From: Colwellia maritima
GTDB taxonomy: Bacteria; Pseudomonadota; Gammaproteobacteria; Enterobacterales; Alteromonadaceae
DNA: 64,000 nt
NCBI RefSeq assembly: GCF_022669015.1
Contig: NZ_JAKKSL010000001.1
Coordinates: 1,222,059 to 1,286,058 of the forward strand
Direction of reading: 5' to 3'
How positions within the stretch are numbered: the stretch's first letter is position 1; every line of letters starts with the position of its first letter. This document shows positions 1 through 10,993 of the stretch, piece after piece. The position numbers and the translations under genes are program-made. The notes under the pieces are model-generated. The model did no database searches. It saw nothing but the letters and a program-made list of their open reading frames with translations, and was not told the DNA's origin.

Positions 1-12
1 TACAGACACATT

Positions 13-963
13 ATGGCCGGCGCTAGTTTACTTACCTTACTCGATGATATCGCGATGCTACTTGATGATATAGCGGTATTATCTAAAGTTGCAGCAAAAA
101 AAACAGCGGGTGTGCTCGGTGATGATCTTGCGGTAAATGCAGAGCAGCTTTCGGGTGGTATACGTGCTGATAGAGAGTTACCCGTTGTATGGGCTGTTTT
201 TAAAGGTTCAATGATCAATAAAGCTATATTAGTGCCTATCGCCTTATTGCTTAGCTATTTTCTACCGATTGTTATTATGCCATTACTAATGCTTGGAGGA
301 GCCTATTTGTGTTATGAAGGCTTTGAAAAAGTATGGCATAACTTTACTGATAAGGCGGCGGTTGAGCATCATAAGCAGCAATTGAAAGCTGCGTTGCAAG
401 ATCCTACGGTTGATTTACAGCAATTTGAAAAAGATAAAATAAATGGGGCAATTAGAACTGATTTTATTTTATCGGCAGAAATCATCATTATTGCGCTAGG
501 TACTATTTCAGATAAAGATATTACAACACAAATTCCCGTTTTAGCTTTTATTGCTGTGGTTATGACTGTTGGTGTATACGGTTTAGTTGCAGGTATAGTG
601 AAAATTGATGATGGCGGTTTAGCACTAATTAAAGATAAGTCGTTATCAATCGGGGGGAAGTTCAAGCGTGTCATAGGCCGCTTTATGATAGGGTTTGCCC
701 CAAAACTTATGAAGTTTCTTGCTGTTGCCGGCACCATTGCAATGTGGTTAGTGGGTGGTTCATTAATTACTCATGGTGTGCACAGCCTGCATACTTTTAT
801 TGCAACCGCCTCTGAATTTGCGGCTCAGACCCCTATTATTGGTAATGCACTTTCTGCTATTACCCCACTTTCAATCGATCTGGTTGTTGGTTTTACCTTA
901 GGGGCATTATTAGTGTTTATTGAACTTATCATTAAGAAGTATTCGATTAAATTCTCTAGATAA
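13..963 (+). CDS. DUF808 family inner-membrane protein (YedI-like)
   Basis: Complete 316-residue protein that I recognise as the DUF808/YedI family of inner-membrane proteins of unknown function. It opens with the family-like stretch ASLLTLLDDIAMLLDDIA and continues through an alternation of soluble and hydrophobic parts: membrane segments near residues 65-100, 150-170, 175-200, 235-255 and 285-305. The length is usual for the family. It stands alone: the next gene is convergent and only 14 bases away. Nothing links it to the sugar genes beyond proximity, and I assign no biochemical role. Confidence 0.85.
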   Translation: MAGASLLTLLDDIAMLLDDIAVLSKVAAKKTAGVLGDDLAVNAEQLSGGIRADRELPVVWAVFKGSMINKAILVPIALLLSYFLPIVIMPLLMLGGAYLCYEGFEKVWHNFTDKAAVEHHKQQLKAALQDPTVDLQQFEKDKINGAIRTDFILSAEIIIIALGTISDKDITTQIPVLAFIAVVMTVGVYGLVAGIVKIDDGGLALIKDKSLSIGGKFKRVIGRFMIGFAPKLMKFLAVAGTIAMWLVGGSLITHGVHSLHTFIATASEFAAQTPIIGNALSAITPLSIDLVVGFTLGALLVFIELIIKKYSIKFSR

Positions 964-977
964 TTTATGTATAGAAA

Positions 978-1982
978 TTACTTTCCTAAATAAGCGATAG
1001 AATCTCGTTCAATAAGTGCAGGATCAAAGGAGTGATTAATAATTAAATCTTTATGATGATAAACATTTTTTAATACTAATTTTGCTGCCATTTTCCCCAT
1101 TTCGTCAACTGGATTATTTATCGTGGTGAGTTTGGGGTAGATGTGACGAGAGAAAATAATGTTATCAAAACCTATAATTGATAGATCTTTAGGTAATGAA
1201 AAATCATGTTCACGGGCATAAGTCATTGCTCCTGATGCCATTTCATCATTGGCACAAACTAGCGCAGTAAAAGGTGTTTTGGCATTTAAAAAGTGTTTAA
1301 GACCTTTTTTTCCTCCCGTTTCTTTAAAATCCCCTTCAACATAAAGTGTATCATTGAAAGGTATTTTGTGCTCTGCTAAGGCACGTTTATGCCCAGTTAA
1401 TCGGTTTTGCGAATCAGGTTTGAATTGAGGACCACCAATATAAGCGATATTGGTGTGTCCATGCTCAATAAGGGCTTTTGTTGCAAGGTAGCCACCTAGT
1501 TCATTATCAAGATAAATACAATTTTCTTTTAAGTCTGGAATGATTCGGCTCATAAAGTAAATAGGCGTTTTACCTTTACTTAACTCAATCAAATACTCAT
1601 CCGTTAATCCTTCAACATGTATTATTAAGGCATCACAATTACGAGAGATTAGAAAATCAATTCCTTCTTTTTCTTTATCTTCTTCACTATGCCCAGGGGT
1701 AATAATAACGTGTTTTCCTGCAGCTCTTAACTCAGCTTCAATACCGGCCATCATTTGGCCAAAGAAAGGGCCATGTAATTCAGAAACTAAAATACCAACA
1801 CTATTTGTACAATTTGATGCTAATGACTGTGCAATTGAATTAGGGCGGTAGCCCAATTCACTCATAGCTTTTTCAACTTTTTGGCGTGTTTTATCACTGA
1901 CACGCGCATTGTTATTAATTACGCGTGACACGGTTGCTAGTGAAACACCGGCCAAACTTGATACTTCATATATTGTCGCCAT
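978..1982 (-). CDS. LacI-family transcriptional repressor
   Basis: Intact 334-residue LacI/GalR regulator. Residues 1-55 are the helix-turn-helix and hinge (IYEVSSLAGVSLATVSRVIN, then RPNSIAQSLAS), followed by a periplasmic-binding-protein-like effector domain from about residue 60 (SVGILVSELHGPFFGQMMAGIE to GFDNIIFSRHIYPKLTTI). It lies 134 bases downstream of a GPH sugar transporter on the same strand and ends the GH1-transporter-regulator set. The locus carries five CG-centred palindromes TGWAAGCGCTTWCA, the kind of site LacI members bind, so it is the obvious repressor of the four sugar transcription units. The ligand is probably a beta-gluco-oligosaccharide or glucose derivative; this is inference from neighbours. 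Confidence 0.92.
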   Translation of the reverse strand: MATIYEVSSLAGVSLATVSRVINNNARVSDKTRQKVEKAMSELGYRPNSIAQSLASNCTNSVGILVSELHGPFFGQMMAGIEAELRAAGKHVIITPGHSEEDKEKEGIDFLISRNCDALIIHVEGLTDEYLIELSKGKTPIYFMSRIIPDLKENCIYLDNELGGYLATKALIEHGHTNIAYIGGPQFKPDSQNRLTGHKRALAEHKIPFNDTLYVEGDFKETGGKKGLKHFLNAKTPFTALVCANDEMASGAMTYAREHDFSLPKDLSIIGFDNIIFSRHIYPKLTTINNPVDEMGKMAAKLVLKNVYHHKDLIINHSFDPALIERDSIAYLGK

Positions 1983-2116
1983 GCTAATCCTACAATGTGC
2001 GAGCTGTTACTCCATTATTTTAATAGATAATAACGCTAAACAAACCACTATTTTATCATAATTTAGTTTTGCTAAACTAGCGGATTATCAGTGGGATGAA
2101 AATTAAATAATATTTT

Positions 2117-3700
2117 TCAATATAATGGTTCTTTTACGCTTATTGATGAGCGCCTTTGGTTTAAATCGGCACTGATTTGTTGATTCTTATGGCTTGATAG
2201 TGGATAAAATACCATAAGTGCGGCACCTGCAAAGGCAAAAGCAGCAGGAATCCAACTCATGAGTAATTGCATACCGGGTAATGCACCTTCAATGGTACTT
2301 TTATCCATTCCGTTATAGCCGTAATTGGCTAGTACAACTAAAACAAGCGCACCGACAAAACCACCGCCAGTTTTTTGCACAAAAGTTCCTGCTGAATATA
2401 TCAAGCCGGTAGCTCGTCGACCGTTTTTCCATTCAGAATAATCTGCTGAATCTCCTAACATACTAAAGAATAAAGTAGGCATCATGGCTGCAAAAAATTC
2501 GGCAGAGCATCCTAAGATGAAAATGCCCAAAATATTGCCAGAAGGTATCCAATAGAAAGCGGCCGTCAATAGACCACTACATAATAATGACACGATAAAT
2601 AGCGTTGGTTTTCCCATTTTTTTTGATAAATAACCAGTGCATAATGCTCCCAAAATAGACACTAAAAGTAAGGCGATAAAATACTTACCTGCCATAAGCT
2701 CATCACCTACTTGGTATTTGAAATAATAGGCAATAACGCCATATTTAATGCCGTTAAACATCATGGTTAAAAACCCCATACCCAATAGTATTAACCAAGG
2801 TTTATTGGCGAGTAAATCCAACATATCTTGTTGGGTACCACTAATGGCATTGTTCTTTTGATTACTTTCTTGATTCACTTCTACATTTGTTAATCGTTTG
2901 ATAAGTAGCCACATCAAAAAGACTACAGCAAAGAAAAATATTCCACTATATAAATTGCGATAATAGAAGAATAATGTGGCAGCTAACAGAGGTAAAATAA
3001 TATAGGGCAAATTCTTACTTAAATCGATAAGATCTGATTTTAATGTAGTTGTTTCATCAATAGTTGGAATAACGCGTTCTTTTGTTGTGAAGAAAGTAAT
3101 TAACATGAGTACAGTAAGTAAAGCAGCAAAGAGATACATAGTGTATTGGTAGCCTTGAGCATCATCGCCCTGACCAAAGTAAGCGACTAGATCGGGTAAA
3201 AAGCCCATAACTAACAAACCACCTGCAAATGCCCCGGCAAAACGAAAGCCAGATAAGCTAGTACGCTCAGTATCACAAGGGGTTATCACACCCATTAAAG
3301 CTGAATAAGGCACATTATTAAGCGTATAAGCGAGTGTTAAGCCGATGTAGGTAATATAAGCGTAAATGAGTTTGTTGCTATAACTCAGCTCAGGCGTTGT
3401 AAAGCAAAGTACCATGAATAATGCTAAAAAAGGGGTTGACCATAATATCCAAGGCCGAAATTTACCCCAAGGTGTATTGGTTCTATCAGCTATCATTCCC
3501 ATGATAATATCGGTAACCCCATCGGATAAACGTACCACTAAAAACAGCATGGCCGCTGCTGCCGCAGTTAAACCAAAAGTATCAGTATAAAAAACAGCTA
3601 AATAAGCTAAGGCGCCGCGCCATACTAAATTGGCAGCAGCATCACCCATGGCGTAACCCACTTTTTCATAAAAAGGCAGTTTATTCATCTTGTTTCCCAT
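2117..3700 (-). CDS. GPH-family (MelB-like) glycoside:cation symporter
   Basis: Intact inner-membrane carrier of up to 527 residues, with about 12 hydrophobic segments. It has the glycoside-pentoside-hexuronide signatures: KVGYAMGDAAANLVW near the N-terminus, VVRLSDGVTDIIMGMIADRT with a charged pair in helix 2, and FRPWILWSTPF. An internal insert near residues 235-290 lengthens it beyond the usual 450-480. The open frame starts at 3700, but the ATG at 3688 (MNKLPFYEKVG) has a GGGA-type ribosome site and fits the family better. It lies just downstream of the GH1 beta-glucosidase, so it most likely imports beta-glucosides that the cytoplasmic GH1 then splits. Confidence 0.9.
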   Translation of the reverse strand: MGNKMNKLPFYEKVGYAMGDAAANLVWRGALAYLAVFYTDTFGLTAAAAAMLFLVVRLSDGVTDIIMGMIADRTNTPWGKFRPWILWSTPFLALFMVLCFTTPELSYSNKLIYAYITYIGLTLAYTLNNVPYSALMGVITPCDTERTSLSGFRFAGAFAGGLLVMGFLPDLVAYFGQGDDAQGYQYTMYLFAALLTVLMLITFFTTKERVIPTIDETTTLKSDLIDLSKNLPYIILPLLAATLFFYYRNLYSGIFFFAVVFLMWLLIKRLTNVEVNQESNQKNNAISGTQQDMLDLLANKPWLILLGMGFLTMMFNGIKYGVIAYYFKYQVGDELMAGKYFIALLLVSILGALCTGYLSKKMGKPTLFIVSLLCSGLLTAAFYWIPSGNILGIFILGCSAEFFAAMMPTLFFSMLGDSADYSEWKNGRRATGLIYSAGTFVQKTGGGFVGALVLVVLANYGYNGMDKSTIEGALPGMQLLMSWIPAAFAFAGAALMVFYPLSSHKNQQISADLNQRRSSISVKEPLY

Positions 3701-3752
3701 CTTGAATGTTGATATTAAAGTCTGCGTTATTAACCCGTATTGTCAACTAATG

Positions 3753-5084
3753 TTATCGATTGCTAATTAAAGCTTGATAGGCATAGCCACTACTTTTTAT
3801 TGTTCTAACTTGGCTTTTATAATCAACATAAACAATGCCGAAGCGTTTTAAATAACCTTCAGCCCATTCAAAATTATCCATCAAACTCCATGCAAAATAG
3901 CCTTTTATATTAACGCCTTGCTCTATTGCATCGTTAACAGCATTAAGATGCTGTTGATAGTACTCTACTCGAACAGTGTCATTAACAACACCATCAATAA
4001 TTTTGTCGTCTGTCGCAGCCCCATTTTCTGTAATATATATAGGGGGTAGTGGGTATTTTTCATTGAGTGAAACCAGTAATTCACTGAAAGCTTTAGGGTA
4101 TATTTCCCGGACCAATATCTGTACGTGGTTCAGGGGGGGATTTGAACAAATCGCGCTGCACTATCCGCTTGGTAGATGGCGCGTGTATAAAAATTAATAC
4201 CCAAAAAATCAATGGGGTGGGATATTATTTCCATATCACCCTCTTGTATTTCAGGATGATGATCCGCAGGTAATTGTGCCAATATGTCAGGGTAGGCAGC
4301 ATCAAAAATTGGTTTGATATACCATTGGTTAAAATAATCATCTGCAAAATCGCTAGCAATTTTGTCGTTCGCTGAATTAGACGCGGGGTAGCAAGGGGTA
4401 AAATTTAGTACTATGCCATTTAACGTATTAGGGCTGTTTTTTGCGAGCACTTTCATTGCTAAACCGTGAGCAAGTAATAGGTGATGAGCTGACTTTCTAC
4501 CAAATTCTTCACCAACTATTCCTGGAGCATGAACGCCTACTTCATAACCTAAAAATGAACTGCAAAAGGGTTCGTTTAGTGTTGCATAAGAGTATACACG
4601 ATCACCGAATGCTTGGCTGATTAGGTCGACATAATCCTGGAATTTATAAGCAGTTTCTCTATTTAACTTGACCTCCTTCATCTTCTAAATGCTGAGGTAA
4701 ATCCCAGTGATATAGGGTTACGAAAGCTTTAATGTTTTTACTTTTTAGTTCATCAAGAATATCGATGTAAAAGTTAACGCCTTCTGGGTTTAACGTTCCA
4801 GATTGTGTGATAACTCGTGGCCATGATATAGATAAACGATACGCATCAACACCTAATGACTCGATTAAGGCGATATCTTCTTTCCATAAATTATAGTGAT
4901 CACAGGCAATTAATCCATTAGATCCATCAATAACTTTATTTGGTGTATTACAAAAAGTGTCCCAAATACAGGGCAATCGATTTTTTGCGCCACCTTCTAT
5001 TTGAAATGAGGCAGTTGCGACGCCATAGATGAAATCACCTTTTAGCATAGTAGAATCTAGGGGCAAAGAAATTTTGGCTGTCAT
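3753..5084 (-). CDS. GH1 beta-glucosidase, broken by two indels
   Basis: Cytoplasmic retaining beta-glucosidase of glycoside hydrolase family 1, reconstructed as about 443 residues. The N-terminal part (FIYGVATASFQIEGG, then CIWDTFCNTP) is in one frame. The acid/base motif (ATLNEPFCSS) is in the second frame and the nucleophile motif (YITENGAA) in the third. No signal peptide is visible. The first break, near 4675, replaces an expected Gly-Gly-Trp (GGTTGG) by GGTCAAG. The second is in a run of seven G at 4134-4140, where one more base restores the frame. Both catalytic glutamates survive. It is first in the operon with the GPH symporter and lies behind LacI-type operators. It is probably functional in the organism. 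Confidence 0.88.
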
Positions 5085-5123
5085 TGAATATACCTATTAC
5101 TTAAACTTGTTTTTATGATTTTT

Positions 5124-5137
5124 TGAAAGCGCTTACA
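5124..5137. promoter_or_regulatory. LacI-type operator upstream of GH1
   Basis: TGAAAGCGCTTACA, a near-palindrome centred on CG, 40 bases upstream of the GH1 start. It matches four other sites in the sugar locus. Assigned to the LacI repressor encoded at 978-1982 by proximity. Confidence 0.75.
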
Positions 5138-5174
5138 AAAAATGTTGATTAAACAGTGAAGATAGTTTTTAATG

Positions 5175-5200
5175 TAACAATGTAAGCGCTTACATTGTTA
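5175..5200. promoter_or_regulatory. Perfect 26-bp LacI-type operator
   Basis: A perfect 26-base palindrome whose core is TGTAAGCGCTTACA (5181-5194). It lies between the divergent GH1 and FHS-transporter genes. With the site at 5124 the spacing centre to centre is about 57 bases, suited to cooperative binding or looping. The 285-base gene-free stretch 5085-5369 otherwise shows only AT-rich promoter sequence. Confidence 0.82.
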
Positions 5201-5369
5201 AGGTTAGTGCTTTCTCTAACCGAGGTCAACTAATTTCATCAGTTTTTAATTTGAGCTTTTTTAATTATTTGAAATGAGCGCGTAGAGAGCTAGCAACCTG
5301 TGCTATTTAATCAAGCAAATAGGTATAGCGTATGTAAATTAATAATAAAATAAACGTAAAGAGGCTCAT

Positions 5370-6630
5370 ATGGCAATACATGCAAGCTCAGGTACTGTTG
5401 AACAATTAGCGAATAATCAAGGGCAAGAGAATTACCGTTTTGCATTGACATCGTTAACGTCTTTATTTTTTATGTGGGGTTTTATTACTTGTCTAAACGA
5501 TATATTAATTCCTCACTTAAAAGGGGTGTTTGATTTATCTTATAGTCAAGCCATGTTAGTGCAATTTTGTTTTTTTGGTGCTTACTTTCTCGTATCTTTA
5601 CCTCTTTGGTGCGATTGTAAAAAAACTGGGATATCAAAAGGGTATTGTTATTGGGCTGTCTGTAGCTGCACTTGGCTGTTTATGTTTTTATCCTGCTGCC
5701 GCTTTACATAGTTATCCTGTGTTTTTAATGGCATTGTTTATTTTGGCTAGCGGCATCACTTTACTTCAAGTGTCTGCTAACCCTTATGTCAGTATGTTAG
5801 GTGATGCAAAAACGGCTTCTTCGCGTTTAACTATGACACAAGCATTCAATTCTTTAGGGACAACGGTCGCCCCATTTTTCGGTGCATTTTTAATTTTGAA
5901 TCACGCGGCAGAGTCAATGTCTGATCAGGCTTCTGCAGAGGCGGTACAACTTCCTTATATTTTTTTAGCCATAATGTTACTGATGTTGGCTGCAATTTTT
6001 GCGTGGTTAAAACTACCGGATATAGCGACAACAAATACGAATCATACCGATATCAGTACCGATACAGGTAGTGCTTGGGGCTATAGTCACTTGGTGTTAG
6101 GTGCCATTGGTATTTTTGTATATGTTGGGGCTGAAGTCTCAATTGGTAGTTTTTTAGTCAGTTTTTTTGCTGAACCATCTATTGCAGGATTAGCAGAATC
6201 TGAAGCGGCAAAATATATAGCTTACTACTGGGGAGGCGCTATGATCGGACGATTCATTGGTGCTGCTCTTATGCAGAAGGTTGATGCGGGTAAATTGTTA
6301 TCTTTTAATGCCTCGATAGCTTGTTTACTTATTTTAGTGGCGACGTTTTCATCGGGCAGTGTTGCCATGATAGCCATTTTAGTCGTGGGTTTTTGTAATT
6401 CTATTATGTTCCCAACCATTTTTAGTCTTGCAATTAATGGCTTAGGAAAACATACCGGCCAAGCTTCAGGGATTTTATGTTTAGCCATTGTGGGTGGTGC
6501 AATTATCCCTATTTTTCAAGGGATTCTGGCTGATAATGTTGGTATTCAACACTCATTTATATTACCTATTTTGTGCTATTTATTTATCACTTATTACGGT
6601 CTGATAGGCTGTAAAGTTAGAAATAATTAG
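5370..6630 (+). CDS. FHS-family glucose/galactose:H+ symporter, one indel
   Basis: Major facilitator of the fucose-hexose-H+ symporter family (FucP/GluP group), about 420 residues and 12 membrane helices. Supporting motifs are [19 protein letters not shown] in helix 1, [13 protein letters not shown] in the helix 2-3 loop and the family mark [12 protein letters not shown]. The frame changes near 5610: CCTTTTGGTGCG is expected and CCTCTTTGGTGCG is present, one extra base. The start has an AGAGG ribosome site. It is co-directional with, and nearly adjoins, the GH3 gene, so it probably imports the monosaccharide that the GH3 releases in the periplasm. Confidence 0.88.
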
Positions 6631-6679
6631 CATGTTAGCGAATTCTCCAATTGATAATAAAACCTTAAGAGGTAATATA

Positions 6680-9309
6680 ATGAAATATAATAAGTTAATT
6701 CAATTAAATGCTAAAAATAGCACCAACAAAAAAATCAATACAGGGATATTTTATTGCGTTTTTTCAATGATCGTTTTTGGTTGTAATGATGTGAATCATG
6801 ATGAAAATTCACTTAATACAATTACTAACATAAAGGCACTTGACGATAGCTCAGTAGAGCAATCTACTATTGATGTTTGGCCAAAGCTCGATTTAGCGGT
6901 AAAAAAAGATACAGGTATTGAAAGCAAGATAGCACAGTTACTTGCTACTATGACGTTAGAACAAAAAATAGCCCAAATGATCCAACCTGAAATTCGTGAT
7001 ATTAGCGTTGATGATATGCGCAAGTATGGATTTGGCTCTTATTTAAATGGCGGAGGCTCTTTTCCTAATCACGATAAACATGCAACACCCAATGATTGGA
7101 TCAATCTTGCAGAAGCAATGTATCAAGCTGCAATTGATGACAGTCTTGATGGCGTTAGTATTCCTACCATGTGGGGCACTGATGCTGTTCATGGACACAA
7201 TAATGTTATCGGTGCGACTTTATTTCCGCATAATATTGGTTTAGGTGCGGCAAATAACCCTGCGTTAATTGAACAAATAGCAGCAATCACAGCAACAGAA
7301 GTGATGGTAACAGGTATCGATTGGGTGTTTGCTCCTACCGTGGCCGTTGTACGTGATGACAGATGGGGACGAACGTATGAAGGGTATTCTGAAGATCCGG
7401 AAATAGTAAAATCTTATTCATCAGCTATTGTAAAAGGTTTACAAGGAAGCGCTGATAAAGATTTTCTTGGCGATCAGCGTGTTATTAGCACGGTAAAACA
7501 TTTTGTTGGTGATGGGGGAACTGATGGCGGCGATGATCAAGGTAATAATATTGCATCAGAGCAGGTGTTGGTTAATATTCATGCCCAAGGTTATGTAGGC
7601 GGATTAACAGCAGGGGCGCAATCTGTAATGGCTTCTTTCAATAGTTGGCATGGCAAAAAAAACCATGGCAATAAATATTTACTGACTAATGTATTGAAAG
7701 AACGTATGGGGTTTGATGGATTTGTTGTGGGTGATTGGAATGGCCATGGACAAGTTAAAGGTTGCTCAAATGAAAGCTGTCCACAGGCTGTTAATGCAGG
7801 GCTTGATATCTTTATGGTACCCACTAATGCATGGAAGCCGTTGTATGAGAACACGATTGCCCAGGTGAGAAATGGTGAAATCGCCGAGTCTCGTATTGAT
7901 GATGCAGTAAGCAGAATTTTGAGAGTAAAGTTTAGGGCGGGTCTCTTTGACAAACCTAGCCGGACTAAGCGTGCATTATCAGGAAAAACAGAGTTAATTG
8001 GTGCGATTGAACATAGGCAAGTTGCGAGTCAGGCAGTGCGAGAATCACTTGTTTTACTCAAAAATAAAAATAATATTTTGCCATTGTCTGGTAATCAAAA
8101 AGTTCTTGTTGCGGGCGATGGCGCTGACAATATAGGTAAACAATCAGGTGGTGGACTATTACTTGGCAAGGTACTAATAATAATAATACTGATTTCCCTG
8201 GTGGCAGTTCTATTTATGATGGCATTGTGCAGCAAGTAAAATCTCAAGGCGGCAGTGTTGAATTAAATAGTGATGGAAATTTTAAGGAAAAGCCAGATGT
8301 AGCTATTGTTGTTTTTGGCGAAGAACCTTACGCAGAAGGCGTAGGAGATATTAAAAATTTAGAATATCAACAAGGGGTTAAACAAGACCTTGCGCTATTG
8401 AAGCGATTACAATCTCAAGGAATTCCTGTTGTTTCATTGTTCATCAGTGGTCGCCCTATGTGGGTTAATACAGAGCTTAATGCCTCTGATGCTTTTGTTG
8501 CTGTATGGTTACCCGGCTCTGAAGGTGCTGCTATTGCTGAGGTGCTATTTACCCAAGCCAATGGGGAAATTCAGTATGACTTTGTGGGAAAACTATCATT
8601 TTCATGGCCTAAAAGTGCCAACCAAACGGTGGTTAATCGCTTTGACACTGATTATAAACCGTTATTGCCTTATGGTTTTGGGTTAAGTTACGGTGATAAA
8701 AATGTATTACCCGACTCCTTAGAAGCGACTAGCGTTCAGCATTCTGATAGTTTGCAGGCTATCACGCTTTTTAAAAATTCGATTAAAGCACCATGGAAAA
8801 TGACAATTGCAGATACTGACTCTACTCGTGTGATGACTAGTAGTGTTGTTGAAAATAATGCGCTTTATTTGCGAACTATTGACCGCAATGTTCAAGAAGA
8901 TGCCAGAAGGGTTTTCTTCAAAGGGGAAGAAAGCGGACAGGTTGCGTTTACTAGCCAATATGCAACTGACTTTACCCAATACGTAAAAGCTCACTCAACA
9001 CTTTCATTGACGGTTCGTACTAACCAGAAGCAAAATTTGCTGAAGCAAGGAATCGTTAATATTGCCATGTTATGTGGTGAACAGTGTCAAGGAGTTGTTG
9101 ATATAACGTCTGCGCTGACAGAATTAACAGCGGATGAATGGCAGACGTTGAGTATAGATTTACAGTGTTTTGAAAAAAATGGCGCTGATATCAGTAAGGT
9201 AAAAAGCCCCTTTGTATTGTCGTCAACTGGACCTTTAACTATGGATTTCTCAGAGGTTGTTATAAAACCTAATAGCGTTAACTCTGCAACCCTAAACTGT
9301 CAGCAATAA
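6680..9309 (+). CDS. GH3 exo-beta-glucosidase lipoprotein, one indel
   Basis: Family 3 glycoside hydrolase of about 876 residues, closest in layout to bacterial 1,4-/1,3-beta-glucan exohydrolases of the ExoP type. I chose the ATG at 6680, which has an AAGAGG ribosome site and gives a signal peptide ending in a lipobox (VFGC), so it should be anchored in an envelope membrane. Catalytic-domain motifs are PTMWGTDAVHGHNNV, TVKHFVGDGGTDGGDDQG and the nucleophile region GFVVGDWNGHG. The second domain (RESLVLLKNKNNILPLSG) is interrupted near 8153: GGTGGTTGGACT is expected and one T is missing. The C-terminal 180 residues form a separate ExoP-like beta domain. It should release glucose from the non-reducing end of beta-glucans. 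Confidence 0.88.
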
Positions 9310-9363
9310 TATTGTCAGCTGTAGTACTGTCAGTATCATTGCTTTTGTTTTTGTTGAACGAAG

Positions 9364-9403
9364 CACCATTATTAGCTATCACCTTTGAGAGTTAATAATG
9401 GTG
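9364..9403. terminator. Hairpin between convergent GH3 and halogenase genes
   Basis: Eleven-base perfect stem (CACCATTATTA / TAATAATGGTG) with an 18-base loop, in the 126-base gap between convergent genes. There is no strong T-run on either side, so its role as a terminator is only likely. Confidence 0.4.
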
Positions 9404-9435
9404 TAAATTTCAGATAATAAAAAGCGTGTTGGAAG

Positions 9436-10913
9436 CTATGATTTGCAATATTGTTGTATGAAGTCGGCATGACTCGGTAGCTTTTCTACCGCATTAGCAA
9501 TAGACGCTTTCAAGCTACTCATAAAGTGATTTAATTCTTTCTCGTTCATGATATCTGCGATCTTATGGTATTGCGTTGGCATAACACCTTGACCAAGCAT
9601 GACCTGAGTCCACGAATCAACACGGAAAATATCACCATCATCCAAAAACACCCGCCCAGTATCTTTAAATAATTGTATTTTATGTGCTAGAGAGTTAGGG
9701 ATTTCCATGTTTTGGCAATGTAACCAAAAATTACTGTCTTCATATCCGGGTCGCCTTATAATGCAATATGATAAAATCACGCACAGCGTTCAATTCGGAG
9801 TCGAGCTTATTATTATATTCATCAATGGCTGATTGATAGATGCCCTCAAACGGAAATAAGCGTAATAATCTGATAATGCCAGACATAATTAAATGAATAC
9901 TGGTTGATTCAAGTGGTTCAATAAAGCCGGCTGATAAACCTAAAGCAACACAGTTTTTATTCCAACCTTTGCGGCGTCTACCTGTGTTAAACTTAATCAC
10001 TCGGGGCTCTGTGAGTACTTTACCTTCAATGTTACGGGTTAAGGTCTTTAGTGCTTCTTCATCACTGCAATATTTACTACAAAAAACTAAACCATTACCA
10101 ACACGATTTTGTAGGGGGATTTTCCATTGCCACCATTTTTATGGGCAATGGAGCGAGTATAAGGTAAGGGATCCGATAGTGTTTCAGTTTGTACCGCTAT
10201 TGCACTATCGCAAGGTAGCCAATGTGACCAATCATCGAAGCCTGTATGTAGTGCTTGTTCAATTAAAAGGCCTCTAAAGCCAGTACAATCAATAAAGAAG
10301 TCGCCTTCAACTACTTGTCCTGATGCTAAGGTCAGTGAACTGATTTTACCCGTTTTATTATCCTTATTTACCTGCTTAATCTTTCCTTCAACGCGGGTTA
10401 CGCCAAGATTTTTACTAAATTCTCGTAAATATTTAGCATAGAGAGTGGCATCAAGGTGGTACGCATAATTGATAGGTGTGTTCTTTGTTAAGGCGAACTT
10501 TTGTGCTTTTGCAGCTTGCAGCTCGTAACAATACTCTCCAAAATCACTTTCAATACCGTTGCGTAAACCATGTAACCAAAAGTGATGAAATTCACCACCC
10601 AACATTCTTTGCCTGTTACGCCAAATGAGTGAATATAATCTTTACCTTCTTGTCCCCAGTTTTCAAAACCGACACCCAGTTTAAAGGTGGCATTTGTGGT
10701 GCGCATCAGTTCTTGTTCGTCAATACCGAGTAATTTATGAAATGTTCTTATGGGGGGGATAGTGGCTTCACCTACACCTACCGTGGCAATTTCATCTGAT
10801 TCAACCAAGGTTATGTTCAACTTTTTACCTAGAAGCTTCGAGAAGGCGGCCGCCGCCATCCGGCCAGCTGTTCCACCGCCGCCAATAACAATATTTTGTA
10901 CTTTATTATTCAT
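9436..10913 (-). CDS. Flavin-dependent (tryptophan-type) halogenase, three indels
   Basis: About 492 residues after repair. It has the FAD motif [16 protein letters not shown] and the catalytic lysine in NATFKLG (Lys79 of RebH by my alignment). It also has a canonical WQWKIP halogenase signature, visible once the frame is corrected at about 10125, and EPLESTSI around the second catalytic residues (Glu346/Ser347 of RebH). Breaks are at about 10600 and 10125, each explained by TTGG read as TGG, and at about 9755 (one extra base). No flavin reductase is nearby. It follows halogenase A by 80 bases in the TonB-receptor operon. The substrate is unknown: tryptophan or indoles are known for the family, but a role on a polysaccharide-linked aromatic is equally possible. 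Confidence 0.85.
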
Positions 10914-10993
10914 AATTCGATCCTTATTACTAATTTTTACTGGCTACTTTGTTTTTAGTTTGTTGAGTAATGATCTATTGCTTGGCAAGCCAG